Shown: positions 40,895-49,046 of the stretch, piece after piece
Layout of the letters: each line of letters starts with the position of its first letter
How positions within the stretch are numbered: the first letter of the stretch is position 1
From: Desulfurellaceae bacterium bin18
GTDB taxonomy: Bacteria; Desulfobacterota; Binatia; Bin18
Direction: 5' to 3'
DNA: 49,046 nucleotides
Assembly: GCA_002238415.1 (NCBI GenBank)
Contig: MPMI01000043.1
Location: 1 to 49,046, forward strand
The notes under the pieces: generated by a model
Databases searched by the model: none
What the model was told of the DNA's origin: nothing
Seen by the model: the letters and a program-made list of their open reading frames with translations, nothing else
Made by a program: the position numbers and the translations under genes

Positions 40895-42409
40895 TCACAT
40901 CTGCTTCCAGTCGCCAGTCCGCTCAAAGGCATGGGCGGCGCGGTAGACCGTCATCTCATCGAAATGCCGACCCACCAGCATCAGCCCCACCGGCAGCTCG
41001 TTGACCGTTCCGCATGGGAGCGAGAGGGCCGGATGGCCGGTGAGGTCAAAGGCCGGGGTGTTGGGCACCATTTCAAGGGAGCGGGCGACAATTTCAGAGA
41101 CGGGAGCGTCCGGTGTCGGAATCGCAGGAGCGGTCATGGGCAGCGTTGGCATGAGCAGAAGGTCGTGATCCTTGAGTACAGCGTCGTAGGCTGCCGTCAG
41201 GCGGGGACGGAGATTCTGGGCCTTGGCGTAGTACAGGCCTCCATAGGCTTGTGTCATGTATTCTCCGGTGAGCAGCACCAGTTTCGTTTGGGGGCCGAAT
41301 TTATGGGTATGGTCGCGCCACTGCGTGTGGTAACGCATCAGGCTGGGCACATAGCCGCCTGACCGGTTTTTGCCATAGCCGTTGTCGTGCATCATCGACA
41401 CAACCAGACCTTCCAGGTAAATCGGCGTCCAGATCGCCGTACTCATCCGATGCAGGGGAATCGACACGGCGGAGACCTCTGCGCCCAGCGTCTCGTATGT
41501 CTTGGCTGCGGCCCGGACTTTTTCATCTACCTGTGGATCAGAATTAGCATGGCCGAAACCCTCTTGTACGAGCGCAATTTTCAAGCCTGCGACGGATTCT
41601 CCGAGCGCACTAGTGTATCGCTCGGCCGTGCAGTCAGGTTGCGCCGGGTCGAGTCCGTCGGAGCCGGCCAACACTTCGAGGAGGGTGGCATTCGTGGCGA
41701 CATCTTTCGTCATGGGACCGACATAATCGATGGTCATGTCGATCGGCATGGCCCCGGTATACGGCACGAGGCCAAAGGTGGCCTTCATACCAACAATACC
41801 GCAGAACGACGCCGGTATACGGCACGAGCCACCGTGGTCTGTCCCGACTGCCAGCTCTACCTCACCGGCAGCCACCAGCGCGCCACAGCCTGAAGAGGAA
41901 CCACCGGCGGTATGACCGGGCTTATGCGGGTTATGGATTGGCCCGGTGGCGTTGGTATGACTCCCACCCGAGGTGCAAAAATATTCGCTGTGGGCCTTGC
42001 CGGCGATAACCCCGCCAGCATCAAGGACGCGGCTGACCACTGTGGCATCGACATCAGGAATATAGCCCTCAAGCGTGGAGGAGCCGTTCATCATGGGCAC
42101 CCCGGCTACCATGATGTTGTCCTTAAAGACGACTCGCCGCCCGCTTAGCGGCCCCTGGGCGGCTCCCGAGATATGCGTTTGCCAATACCAGGCGTTATAC
42201 GGATTATCCGCCGGGCTGGGACGGTGGCCGGGAGTCCGGGGATACTTTACCGGCGGAAGATCGTCCGGCAGTGCATCCAGGGCTTCATAGATGCGGAGAT
42301 TGCCGTCGATCAACTCCGCGAACTCCTGGGCTTCGGCAGCCTCAATGTCCATAAAGACGCGCTCGCCTATGCGTTGTATTTCCTGTGCGCTTGGTCGTGT
42401 AATACCCAT
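40895..42409 (-). CDS. Amidase-signature enzyme
   Basis: The 504-residue protein contains the amidase-signature triad: K96 ('VVFKDNIM'), cis-Ser172 ('AGGSSSGCGALVAAG', residues 168-182) and the nucleophile S195 ('GTDHGGSCRIPASFCG'). Length matches single-subunit amidases rather than GatA, although the fold is shared. It hydrolyses an unknown carboxamide. It starts with ATG at 42409 with no strong ribosome site, divergent from the NTF2-like gene at 42516, and lies 37 bp upstream of the hydrolase start on the same strand. Amide turnover may be a joint job with that gene, an inference. Confidence 0.9.
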   Translation of the reverse strand: MGITRPSAQEIQRIGERVFMDIEAAEAQEFAELIDGNLRIYEALDALPDDLPPVKYPRTPGHRPSPADNPYNAWYWQTHISGAAQGPLSGRRVVFKDNIMVAGVPMMNGSSTLEGYIPDVDATVVSRVLDAGGVIAGKAHSEYFCTSGGSHTNATGPIHNPHKPGHTAGGSSSGCGALVAAGEVELAVGTDHGGSCRIPASFCGIVGMKATFGLVPYTGAMPIDMTIDYVGPMTKDVATNATLLEVLAGSDGLDPAQPDCTAERYTSALGESVAGLKIALVQEGFGHANSDPQVDEKVRAAAKTYETLGAEVSAVSIPLHRMSTAIWTPIYLEGLVVSMMHDNGYGKNRSGGYVPSLMRYHTQWRDHTHKFGPQTKLVLLTGEYMTQAYGGLYYAKAQNLRPRLTAAYDAVLKDHDLLLMPTLPMTAPAIPTPDAPVSEIVARSLEMVPNTPAFDLTGHPALSLPCGTVNELPVGLMLVGRHFDEMTVYRAAHAFERTGDWKQM

Positions 42410-42515
42410 GCCCGTGCCCCATATACGTGATGAAGGATGCGGTGATAGTATCAGTCCTGGTTCTCGGGCTGCTACGGCCCAGAATGGTAATCAACATCGA
42501 ATGGAGGACGAGCGT

Positions 42516-42902
42516 ATGTCTGACACAAACGAAGTCACCCCCGAATTTCTGGCGAATTTCACCCAGGCCTGGAACGACAAGGACCTCGATAAACTGATGG
42601 AGCATATGGCCGATAATTGTGTGTTCATGGCCTCCGTCGGTACCGAAACCGAGGGGACCAAATGGGAGGGGAGAGAAGAAGTCCGCAAGGGTTTTGCCAG
42701 TCTGTGGGAAGGCTATCCCGATGCCCACTTTGAGCCGGTGGGTAAAGATTTTATTGCGGGCAATCGGGGGGTGTGTGAGTGGATCTTTACGGGGACCAGG
42801 GTAGCGGATGGTACCAAAGTGAGGGCGCGCGGTTGTGATGTGCTGACCTTTAGGAGCGGCAAGATTCTGATCAAGAACTCGATGCGCAAGCAGCGCCCGT
42901 AG
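42516..42902 (+). CDS. NTF2/SnoaL-like polyketide-cyclase-fold protein
   Basis: The 128-residue protein has 'FLANFTQAWNDKDLDKLMEHMADNCVFMASVGTETEGTKWEGREEVRKGFASLWEGYPDAHF' and 'RARGCDVLTFRSGKILIKNSMRKQRP', the NTF2/SnoaL fold. Family members act as isomerases or hydratases on small rings or only bind ligands. The ATG follows ATGGAGGACGAGCG, so the start is well supported; the much longer upstream frame is not coding. It is convergent with the luciferase-like gene at 42991. Confidence 0.85.
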   Translation: MSDTNEVTPEFLANFTQAWNDKDLDKLMEHMADNCVFMASVGTETEGTKWEGREEVRKGFASLWEGYPDAHFEPVGKDFIAGNRGVCEWIFTGTRVADGTKVRARGCDVLTFRSGKILIKNSMRKQRP

Positions 42903-42937
42903 CCGCTAGGTCTCTGAAAAAGGAAGCCTCACCCTGG

Positions 42938-42958
42938 CCCTCTCCTATCGGGAGAGGG
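42938..42958. terminator. GC-rich hairpin between convergent genes
   Basis: CCCTCTCC (42938-42945) pairs with GGAGAGGG (42951-42958) over a 5-base loop; it is also a common interspersed palindrome. It lies between convergent genes, but no T-run follows, so a bidirectional terminator is only possible. Confidence 0.45.
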
Positions 42959-42990
42959 TACTCGCAGTGGAGCAAAACGCGACCGCTCAC

Positions 42991-44160
42991 TTACTGAGCA
43001 AACTCGGGAATAATCTTTGCCCCCAGAATATCCAACTGTTCTTTCATCTCATCCCGAGGTAGGAATCCCTGGTCAGAAAGAATCATGAACCAGTCCGGGT
43101 TGAGTTTCTCTCTGACCGCTTCCAGTTGTCGCCGGATATCATCGACCGTCCCGACAAAGGCAATGCCGGCCTCGATCATTGGCTCAATCGTGGTTGGAAT
43201 CTCTTGGGCAAACTTGGCGTGGAACTGGCTGAACAGGAAAATCGCCCCGTCGTGCGCCCGCCGCAGGGCTTCTTCGCGCGTCTTGGCGACATACAGGAGT
43301 CTGGCCAGACCGACGTTCTGACCGAGCTGTAGATCGTGTCCGGCTGTATTCGCGGCTTCGGTGTAGAACGACGCGCCCTTGATAGCCAGATCCGGGAAGG
43401 GCAGGAACATCATCGGCACAATCCCTTCGCGCGCAGTCCAGCGGATGGTTTCTTCGTTGGTGGTTAGGGCCTGGAACAAGGGCGGATGCGGCTTCTGATA
43501 CGGCTTGGGCACTGGGGAAATCTTATGCAGCCAGCCCTTGGCATCCACCTCGCCCGGTGCGCCGTAACGTCGGGTTGCCTCGTGGGCCGGCCAGTCGTGT
43601 CCGCCGGCAGGAAAGGGGACCTGATAGTATTTGCCGTTAAAAGAGAACGGCTCGTCTTTCCAGGCGAGTTTCATGACCTCGAAAAGCTCCTGAAAAACCT
43701 CACGGTTACGGAGTTCGGCGTCGGGACCTGAGGTCCCCGGTTCAACCCCATATTTTTGTCCCAACACATTCACCCAGCGCGGAAAAAATCCGCGCGCGAG
43801 ACCAACAAAGATGCGACCCTTCGACATATGGTCCACCCAGGCAATATCCTCGGCCAGGCGAATGGGGTCCCAGGTGGGTAAGACAAAACCGACCGGTCCA
43901 ACCTGAATGCGTTTGGTGTGGTGTATCAGGTTGAGCATATGCGGAATCGGTGTGGCTCCGGCCTCAAGGCCCTCGGTATAGAAATGATGTTCTGAATAGC
44001 TCAGGGCGTCGAACGCCATCTCTTCGGCAAACTGGGCCAGGTCAACCATCTCTTCAAGCATTTCCTGCGTTTTATCCGTGCGGTGGGCAATGGGAGCCAG
44101 ACGTGCTCGTTCCTCTGGGGTGGCGGGAACCACCGGGGTGAAGTGCAGCATGAATTTCAT
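42991..44160 (-). CDS. LLM-class flavin-dependent monooxygenase
   Basis: The 389-residue luciferase-like protein has 'AEEMAFDALSYSEHHFYTEGLEAGATPIPHMLNLIHHTKRIQVGPVGFVLPTWDPIRLAEDIAW', including the EHHF of this superfamily, and 'HPPLFQALTTNEETIRWTAREGIVPMMFLPFPDLAIKGASFYTE'. Probably an FMNH2-dependent monooxygenase of an unknown substrate. The ATG follows GGAGG. It starts 25 bp after the stop of the enolase-family gene on the same strand, so both are likely cotranscribed. Confidence 0.88.
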   Translation of the reverse strand: MKFMLHFTPVVPATPEERARLAPIAHRTDKTQEMLEEMVDLAQFAEEMAFDALSYSEHHFYTEGLEAGATPIPHMLNLIHHTKRIQVGPVGFVLPTWDPIRLAEDIAWVDHMSKGRIFVGLARGFFPRWVNVLGQKYGVEPGTSGPDAELRNREVFQELFEVMKLAWKDEPFSFNGKYYQVPFPAGGHDWPAHEATRRYGAPGEVDAKGWLHKISPVPKPYQKPHPPLFQALTTNEETIRWTAREGIVPMMFLPFPDLAIKGASFYTEAANTAGHDLQLGQNVGLARLLYVAKTREEALRRAHDGAIFLFSQFHAKFAQEIPTTIEPMIEAGIAFVGTVDDIRRQLEAVREKLNPDWFMILSDQGFLPRDEMKEQLDILGAKIIPEFAQ

Positions 44161-44185
44161 GGAAACCTCCTGTCTCGGGCCGATG

Positions 44186-45277
44186 TTACACTAGGTACCG
44201 GGCGACTGCATCTTCGTTCCAGGAGATGCCGGTTCCTGGGGCTGAGGCGGGAAAGGCATGGCCGTCTTCAATCAGGGTTGGTTCCTGGAGCACCGGCTCG
44301 GCCCAGTCTACATACTCCAGCCAGTGGCGCGTCGGGGTCGCGGCCAGCAGGTGGACACTGATTTCCGGGTACAAATGAGAAGAGACGGGAATCCCGCCCG
44401 GCTCGGCCAGGGCGGCGGCCCGCAGCCAGCCGGACACGCCGCCGATTTTATTGACATCGGGCATGAGAAAATCTCCAGACCCGGCCGCGATCGCCTTGGC
44501 CATGTCATGCGGCCCCCAGAAGTTCTCTCCGAGCTGAATGGGCGTATGGGTGGCCCGGCGAATCTGGGCATAGCCGGCGTAATCGTCCGCCCGCGTCGGC
44601 TCTTCGATCCAACACAGCCCCTCGCCGTCGAGGGCATGAGCACGCCGTATGGCCTCCGGCACGGTCAAGGACTGATTGTAGTCCGACATGAGGGTCATCT
44701 CGTCCGGCACGGCGTTGCGGATGGCCCGCACGATCTCGACATCGGCGCGGGCGTCTGCATAGCCCAGGCGCACTTTTATGGCGCTGAATCCCGGCTCGAC
44801 CAGCTCACGGGCTTCACTCCGCACCCGGTCCACGTCCGTAATGCTCAGGCCGGTGCTGTTATAGGCTGGAATGGGTTGGGATTGCCCGCCTAAGAGTTGG
44901 ACCAGGGGCTGTCCTGCGGCCTTGGCGCAGACGTCCCAGGCCGCCATGTCGATCCCGGCTGCGGCCATAGCCGTAAAACCCTGCGGGCCGAGCAGCCGGA
45001 ACGCTTTGTGGAGCTTTTCTTCCAGGGCGAGCGGAATAACCTGATCGCCACCAATGAGCTCGCCCAGATTTCCGATCAGTTGTACTAGCGGCAACATGAC
45101 AAACGGGGCATAGCAGAAGATATAGCTACAGCCGCAGATGCCTTCCTCGGTCTCAAGATCGACCAGAACCATGGGGAACTTTGTGACCGAGCCACCCCCG
45201 GTATAGATCGGGCGATTCATGGGTAAGCTGACCGCGCGGGCGCGCAGGGCACGAATAGTCAGGGTCTCGGTAGACAT
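44186..45277 (-). CDS. Enolase-superfamily mandelate racemase/muconate lactonizing-type enzyme
   Basis: The 363-residue protein has the metal ligands D199, E225 ('WIEEP') and E251 ('LGENFWG') and H301 ('SSHLYPE'), each four residues beyond the mandelate racemase numbering (D195, E221, E247, H297). K168 matches racemase K164, but the second catalytic Lys (K166) reads R170 ('AIKVRLG'). So general-base chemistry on one face of the substrate is altered; the enzyme may be a dehydratase or a one-face epimerase. It binds Mg2+ and acts on a 2-hydroxy or 2-oxo acid. Divergent from the MetE-like gene at 45440; cotranscribed with the monooxygenase. Confidence 0.9.
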   Translation of the reverse strand: MSTETLTIRALRARAVSLPMNRPIYTGGGSVTKFPMVLVDLETEEGICGCSYIFCYAPFVMLPLVQLIGNLGELIGGDQVIPLALEEKLHKAFRLLGPQGFTAMAAAGIDMAAWDVCAKAAGQPLVQLLGGQSQPIPAYNSTGLSITDVDRVRSEARELVEPGFSAIKVRLGYADARADVEIVRAIRNAVPDEMTLMSDYNQSLTVPEAIRRAHALDGEGLCWIEEPTRADDYAGYAQIRRATHTPIQLGENFWGPHDMAKAIAAGSGDFLMPDVNKIGGVSGWLRAAALAEPGGIPVSSHLYPEISVHLLAATPTRHWLEYVDWAEPVLQEPTLIEDGHAFPASAPGTGISWNEDAVARYLV

Positions 45278-45439
45278 CCAGTCCTCCTTGATATTGCAAG
45301 ACGCTTATGCAGAACGCTGCAGCGTGAGTATAGCGTATGGTCGGGAGAAAGGTAATCTTGTTCGCCGCGTTGCAATTTATTATTGATATTGACTACTTCT
45401 GGATTCCGGGGCTCGAATGGAGGAGGGGGGGAAATTTAT

Positions 45440-46636
45440 ATGCACTACAGCGCCGAGCGTATGCTCACCACGCATGTTGGCAGTCTACCGCGCGGTGAAA
45501 GACTTCTTCAGATGCTGGTCGATCGAGAAGCCGGTACAGCGATTGATGAGGCCGCGTTTGAAAAACAGGTCAAGCACGATCTCGATTATGTGCTGCAAAA
45601 ACAGACCGAAGTGGGGGTGGATATTATCGGCGATGGCGAGCTGCCCCGGCTCGGATTCTCTTTTTATGTCAAGGACCGTATGTCGGGCTTTGGGGGCCAC
45701 TCGCCCCGCGGTACGGTGACTGATTTTGCAAAATTTCCAGGCTACGCCAAACTCAAGCAACAGCAGGCGGCCAAGGGAGACGAGATTTCCAAGAGCGCAA
45801 CCCTGTACGCCATGCCGGAATGCCAATGCGCCGTGCAATACGACACGGAGAAACGCGCCGCGCAGCAAGAGTTGCGTCTCTTCACAGAATCCCTGGAGCG
45901 AACCGGGGTCGGGAACCAGGCGACAGCGACTTTTGTGACCGCCGCAACGCCGGGCATTGTCTCGACAACCCTGTTGCGCAATCCGAATAACCCGGACTAC
46001 GCCACCGACAGAGACTATGTGATGGCCTTGGCCGAGGAACTCCGTAGCGAATATGAACTCATTGTTGAGCACGGCCATATTCTTCAGGTCGATGGACCCG
46101 ATCTGGCCCTTGAGCGCCAGATTCTGTATGTGGACAAACCGCTTGATGCCTTCCTCAAACGGGTCGAGCTACATGTTGAGGCGCTCAACGCCGCTCTGAT
46201 CAACATTCCCAAAGACCGCGTACGCCTGCACGTATGCTGGGGGAATTGGGACGGCCCGCATATCGACGATATGGATCTGGAACCCCTGTTGCCGCTCCTG
46301 TATCAAGCCAATGTGGGCGGGCTAAGCATCCCCTTTGCCAACCCACGTCATCAGCATGAAGGCGAGCTGTTTGTGTCCTACCCGCTCCCGAACGACATGC
46401 TGCTCTTTCCCGGCGTGGTGGATGTGACCACGAATTATCTCGAACACCCCGAGGTTGTTGCCGAACGCCTGGCACGTATTGTCGATGTGGTTGGCGAGCG
46501 GGAGCGCATCATTGCCAGCACGGACTGTGGGTTTTCGACATTCGCCGGCTATACCATGGTGGCTGAGGACGTGGTATGGGCGAAATTGCAGGTGCTGAGC
46601 CAGGGCGCGGCCTTAGCATCCGAGCGTTTGTGGTAA
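45440..46636 (+). CDS. MetE-like (cobalamin-independent methionine synthase II) protein
   Basis: This 398-residue barrel starts with 'HYSAERMLTTHVGSLPR', the usual start of the MetE-II group, and carries the Zn ligands H264-V-C266 ('LHVCWGNWDGPH') and C363 ('STDCGFSTF'). It is single-domain, lacking the N-terminal MetE half. Such proteins occur in aromatic and alkyl-thio/epoxide degradation gene sets, and their methyl donors are often unknown. The ATG follows GGAGGAGGGGGG. It is divergent from the enolase-family gene; the cupin follows 28 bp downstream. Confidence 0.85.
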   Translation: MHYSAERMLTTHVGSLPRGERLLQMLVDREAGTAIDEAAFEKQVKHDLDYVLQKQTEVGVDIIGDGELPRLGFSFYVKDRMSGFGGHSPRGTVTDFAKFPGYAKLKQQQAAKGDEISKSATLYAMPECQCAVQYDTEKRAAQQELRLFTESLERTGVGNQATATFVTAATPGIVSTTLLRNPNNPDYATDRDYVMALAEELRSEYELIVEHGHILQVDGPDLALERQILYVDKPLDAFLKRVELHVEALNAALINIPKDRVRLHVCWGNWDGPHIDDMDLEPLLPLLYQANVGGLSIPFANPRHQHEGELFVSYPLPNDMLLFPGVVDVTTNYLEHPEVVAERLARIVDVVGERERIIASTDCGFSTFAGYTMVAEDVVWAKLQVLSQGAALASERLW

Positions 46637-46664
46637 GATTACGAGTCTGAAGGAGGGCAGCAAT

Positions 46665-47246
46665 ATGACCAAAGAGGAAAACCGCAATATGACCAAAGAG
46701 GAAATTTCCCAGCGGGTCGCCCGGTTCGATCATCTCCAGCCCATGTCCACGGCCAAGGATATGGCGGACGTGCCGCCGGCCGCGATGGATGTCATCTTTG
46801 CGCGCCGCCTGATGCCGGTCATCTTGGAGAAGACCAAGAACCCGTTTGGTGAGACGGCCGCCATATTCGGTGCGGCGGGAACAACGATGAACGTGTCTGT
46901 CTGCCCGCCCGGCCAGGGACCGTGTTTGCACGCCCACAACAGTACCTATGAGACCTTCATGGTTCTCGACGGCGCGTTCGAGTTTGCCGTGGGTGAGGAG
47001 GGACAGGAGACGGTCAGGCTCAATAAATGGGATGTGTTCTCCTGTCCGCCGGGTGTGTATCGCGGCTTTCGCAATGTAGCGGACAAGGACAGCGTCTTGC
47101 TGACCGTTATTACCGGGGAGGTCGACGCGCGTGATGACGTCGGGGTACCGCCGAAGATCACCGAACAGATTCGTGCCGACTACGGGGAAGACGTGCTCAA
47201 CAGGTTTCGGAAGATCGTGACGTTTAACGAGCGGGAGCCGGCATAG
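46665..47246 (+). CDS. Cupin-domain protein
   Basis: The 193-residue protein has a single cupin: 'GPCLHAHNSTYETFMVLDGAFEFAVGEE' (the H-x-H...E metal motif, residues ~86-112) and 'NKWDVFSCPPGVYRGFRNVA' (second motif). These are complete metal sites, unlike the cupin at 19401. The start region is duplicated: 20 bp at 46661-46680 recur at 46685-46704, so the N-terminus reads MTKEENRN then MTKEEI, and either ATG could start translation. AAGGAGG lies before the first. It follows the MetE-like gene at 28 bp and is probably cotranscribed. Confidence 0.85.
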   Translation: MTKEENRNMTKEEISQRVARFDHLQPMSTAKDMADVPPAAMDVIFARRLMPVILEKTKNPFGETAAIFGAAGTTMNVSVCPPGQGPCLHAHNSTYETFMVLDGAFEFAVGEEGQETVRLNKWDVFSCPPGVYRGFRNVADKDSVLLTVITGEVDARDDVGVPPKITEQIRADYGEDVLNRFRKIVTFNEREPA

Positions 47247-47302
47247 CAGGGTGCCGACTCTTCACCCGACTTGCATGGAATAAGGAAGGAAGGGAGACAT
47301 TC

Positions 47303-47746
47303 ATGGATGCCGAGCAGAAACAAAAACTCGCGGACCTGTGCGCCCAGCAGCACGTGGCCGTCCTCACAACCCAGGGGGAGGCCTGGCCGACGGCCCACCT
47401 ACAGGCATTTGGGCAGACCGACGAGCTGGATTTGATCTTCATTATGCTGGCCGACGCGGAGAAGTATTCCAATCTGCTCACGCGCCCCCAGGCGACAGTT
47501 GCGATTGATAATAGAGACACGGCCGATGTTTCGACCCTGCAAGTGGCGCGCGCAACGATACAGGGCCTGGCCACAGAGGTCGCTCGGGACAGTGCCGAAT
47601 GGGACGAGTTGAAAGAACGTTTCCTGACCAAGAATCCGTTTGAAGAGCCGTTCTTCGGCTATGACAGCTTACGCATGATGCGTCTCGCCCCTAAGCGTAT
47701 CTCTTACGCCAACGGCCTAGCGGATACGTTCAAGGTCGAGCTGTAG
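47303..47746 (+). CDS. Pyridoxamine 5'-phosphate oxidase-family protein
   Basis: The 147-residue protein has 'QHVAVLTTQGEAWPTAHLQAFGQTDELDLIFIMLADAEKYSNLLTRPQATVAIDNRD' (residues 15-72), the split-barrel FMN/F420/haem-binding fold. It may bind FMN or a related cofactor, and the role is unknown. The ATG follows GGAAGG and GGGAGA. It is 56 bp after the cupin on the same strand. Confidence 0.82.
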   Translation: MDAEQKQKLADLCAQQHVAVLTTQGEAWPTAHLQAFGQTDELDLIFIMLADAEKYSNLLTRPQATVAIDNRDTADVSTLQVARATIQGLATEVARDSAEWDELKERFLTKNPFEEPFFGYDSLRMMRLAPKRISYANGLADTFKVEL

Positions 47747-47800
47747 GAAAAGACAGGCCCTCAGACCTGCGCCGCGTTTCATGAACTATGGAGCCGTGGA

Positions 47801-48805
47801 CTACGGAGCCATAGCGCCGTCTGCGAAATACCTGGCGGCCAGGTCTCTGGCCTGCTCGCGGCTGAGGCCGTGCGACTCCCAGGCGTCACGCGAACGATCC
47901 AGGATGTCTTCGAGGTCGGTGGTCTTCTTGAAATCACCGAGTTGGTCGTGCTCGGTCTCAAGCCCTAAGGCTTCGGCAACGATGGAGATGTAATTGCGGA
48001 CGCTGAGACGGGAGTCGCTGATGTCGCACCACTCGCGATGACAGGCGTGTGAGATGGTTGCCAGGGTGTCCGCCTGGCTCGTCTTCTTGAGCGAATGGAC
48101 CAATTCGGTCCGGATGGCCTGAAAGCGTTGCGGCGGCAGACGCAGGCCAGCCGCCCCGCAGTCGTAGTCCAGCTCCGGCGGAGACTGAAGCTCGTCAAGC
48201 AGTTCGATCCCAGGAATCGAATGCAGAAGGGTAGCAGCGGACTCTCGGTCCCGCTTGGCCCGTCTCTGACCCTCTTCATGCCCGGTGCGACCCACATGGG
48301 TATGGAGGGCGACCTTGCCAGCAACCGCTCGGTCCCAGGCAATCTCGCCGCGCTGGGCCATATCGGCCAGGAACTGGGTGGTGTGGGTGATCTCGAACTG
48401 CGGCTGGCGGCTGTCGCGGCCAATGATGACGTCCTTGAAATGGACGTTGCAGGACGGGCACCACATGACTACTCGTTTGGGCTGATAAGATTCCAAGCGC
48501 CCAACCGTTCGATCAGAAACCTGACTTCCTTTCTTCGGACCGTCAAATTTGTCCCAGACAATGCCGCAGCAGAACTGCACCCCGCCGACGGGAATAAAAT
48601 CGATCCCCAGGTGAGTGAACACGTCAATGACCTGCCTGGCGATATGGGGAGTGCGTAAAATATTGCAGCCCAGATACAGCACGGTCTCGTAGGCGCGGTC
48701 GGGCGTGTGATATTTCTCGACCCAGGAGACATCTTCCGCCCTGATCTGTAACTGCTTGAGGTCCTGAATCCGGCGAAAAAACGCTGAGTGGTTAAACTCT
48801 GGCAT
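47801..48805 (-). CDS. HdrB-like CCG-domain iron-sulfur protein
   Basis: The 334-residue protein carries one perfect CCG motif: C47, C79-C80-G, C116-x-x-C119, with 31 and 35 residues between. This binds a noncubane [4Fe-4S] cluster in HdrB. The second motif is eroded: 'DYDCGAAG' and 'HACHREWC'. HdrB-type subunits reduce disulfides or move electrons with partner HdrA/HdrC or GlpC proteins, none of which are here. The ATG at 48805 has GAGGAG upstream; the GTG at 48814 is too close. It is convergent with the PPOX-family gene and downstream of the PhyH-like gene. Confidence 0.85.
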   Translation of the reverse strand: MPEFNHSAFFRRIQDLKQLQIRAEDVSWVEKYHTPDRAYETVLYLGCNILRTPHIARQVIDVFTHLGIDFIPVGGVQFCCGIVWDKFDGPKKGSQVSDRTVGRLESYQPKRVVMWCPSCNVHFKDVIIGRDSRQPQFEITHTTQFLADMAQRGEIAWDRAVAGKVALHTHVGRTGHEEGQRRAKRDRESAATLLHSIPGIELLDELQSPPELDYDCGAAGLRLPPQRFQAIRTELVHSLKKTSQADTLATISHACHREWCDISDSRLSVRNYISIVAEALGLETEHDQLGDFKKTTDLEDILDRSRDAWESHGLSREQARDLAARYFADGAMAP

Positions 48806-48817
48806 GGGAGTCACTCC

Positions 48818-49046
48818 TCAATATCCCACCCCTTCGACATCTTCAAACATTTCGAGCGGGGTCTCGCGGGTTTGCAGTTCGCTCTCCCGGCCATCGACCC
48901 AGCCGAGGAAGGTGCCGTGGGCCTGATAGCCGAGCAACTGCTGCAAGCGTTCCGGCAGTTCTTTGGCCCGCTCGACCGGGACGGCCAAATACTGATTCTC
49001 TTCCTGCCGCAGCCAACCCACGCTAAAGGAAAAAAACAGGCCGGTG
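48818..49046 (-). CDS. Phytanoyl-CoA dioxygenase-family protein, C-terminal part (cut by window edge)
   Basis: The frame runs off the right edge and reads 'TGLFFSFSVGWLRQEENQYLAVPVERAKELPERLQQLLGYQAHGTFLGWVDG', which matches the C-terminus of the PhyH-family gene at 15314 (SFVLGWLRPEEHHSLAVP...LLGY). The catalytic triad lies outside the window. It ends 13 bp before the HdrB-like start on the same strand, so the two are probably cotranscribed. Confidence 0.8.
   Translation of the reverse strand, partial: TGLFFSFSVGWLRQEENQYLAVPVERAKELPERLQQLLGYQAHGTFLGWVDGRESELQTRETPLEMFEDVEGVGY

Noticed and set aside
42291..42515. N-terminal extension of the NTF2-like protein
   Set aside because: It runs antisense to the amidase start and lacks a ribosome site; the domain starts at 42516 after GGAGG.

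Overview
The window looks like part of a large, catabolism-rich bacterial chromosome with about 55-60% G+C. It carries many flavin-, iron- and CoA-dependent enzymes, type 1 PBP-like proteins, a DUF1302/DUF1329 outer-membrane pair (so a Gram-negative envelope), a porin-like cytochrome, and interspersed palindromic repeats. Repeated luciferase-like monooxygenases, phytanoyl-CoA-type dioxygenases and ACMSD-type amidohydrolases suggest a Tectomicrobia/Entotheonella-like or Binatota/deltaproteobacterial-like lineage. That placement is an inference from gene content; the window has no rRNA, tRNA or other phylogenetic marker that I could see.

Left part (1-9.8 kb): the end of an IS630-type transposase abuts the severed 3' tail of a luciferase-like monooxygenase. 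Next come a MaoC-like protein, an acyl-CoA dehydrogenase-like flavoprotein, a MetE-fold protein, a DsbA-fold isomerase, a VIT1-like transporter, a cytochrome c/beta-barrel fusion, a secreted Asn-alternating low-complexity protein followed by a GT-C-like membrane protein, and a luciferase-like oxidoreductase. Middle-left (9.8-22.6 kb): GNAT, a higBA toxin-antitoxin module with a compact operator-promoter, a small membrane protein, an epimerase, Ogt, an orphan substrate-binding protein, an NtaA/DszA-type monooxygenase, a phytanoyl-CoA dioxygenase-like protein, YbaK, a tandem pair of cytoplasmic periplasmic-binding-protein-like proteins, a DUF1989/cupin/helical-protein operon, a rhodanese and an IPNS-like dioxygenase.

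Middle-right (22.6-35 kb): the DUF1329-DUF1302 envelope pair runs divergently from an amidohydrolase. A B12-binding radical SAM protein follows, then a protein with two DUF2889-like halves, a methyltransferase, a GST-like protein, a HAD protein, an enoyl-CoA hydratase and a secreted TPR protein. Right part (35-49 kb): an SDR lacking the usual catalytic Tyr, NTF2-like proteins, an aminotransferase and an alpha/beta hydrolase that are both frame-disrupted, luciferase-like monooxygenases, a second amidohydrolase, an amidase, a mandelate-racemase-type enolase, a second MetE-like protein, a cupin, a PPOX-family protein, an HdrB/CCG-type Fe-S protein, and a partial phytanoyl-CoA dioxygenase at the edge.

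Most genes stand singly or in runs of two or three with short gaps, and no long dedicated pathway operon is visible. The overall picture is a set of small-molecule oxidation, hydrolysis and transport genes, many present as distant paralogues (five luciferase-like, two phytanoyl-CoA dioxygenase, two MetE-like, two amidohydrolase, two NTF2-like, two cupin). Signs of genome fluidity are an IS insertion, two broken genes, and at least six copies of a repeat whose outer arms are constant while its inner stem varies. The strongest candidates for undescribed biology are the signal-less PBP-like pair, the radical SAM plus double-DUF2889 pair, the cytochrome-barrel fusion and the variable-stem repeat family.
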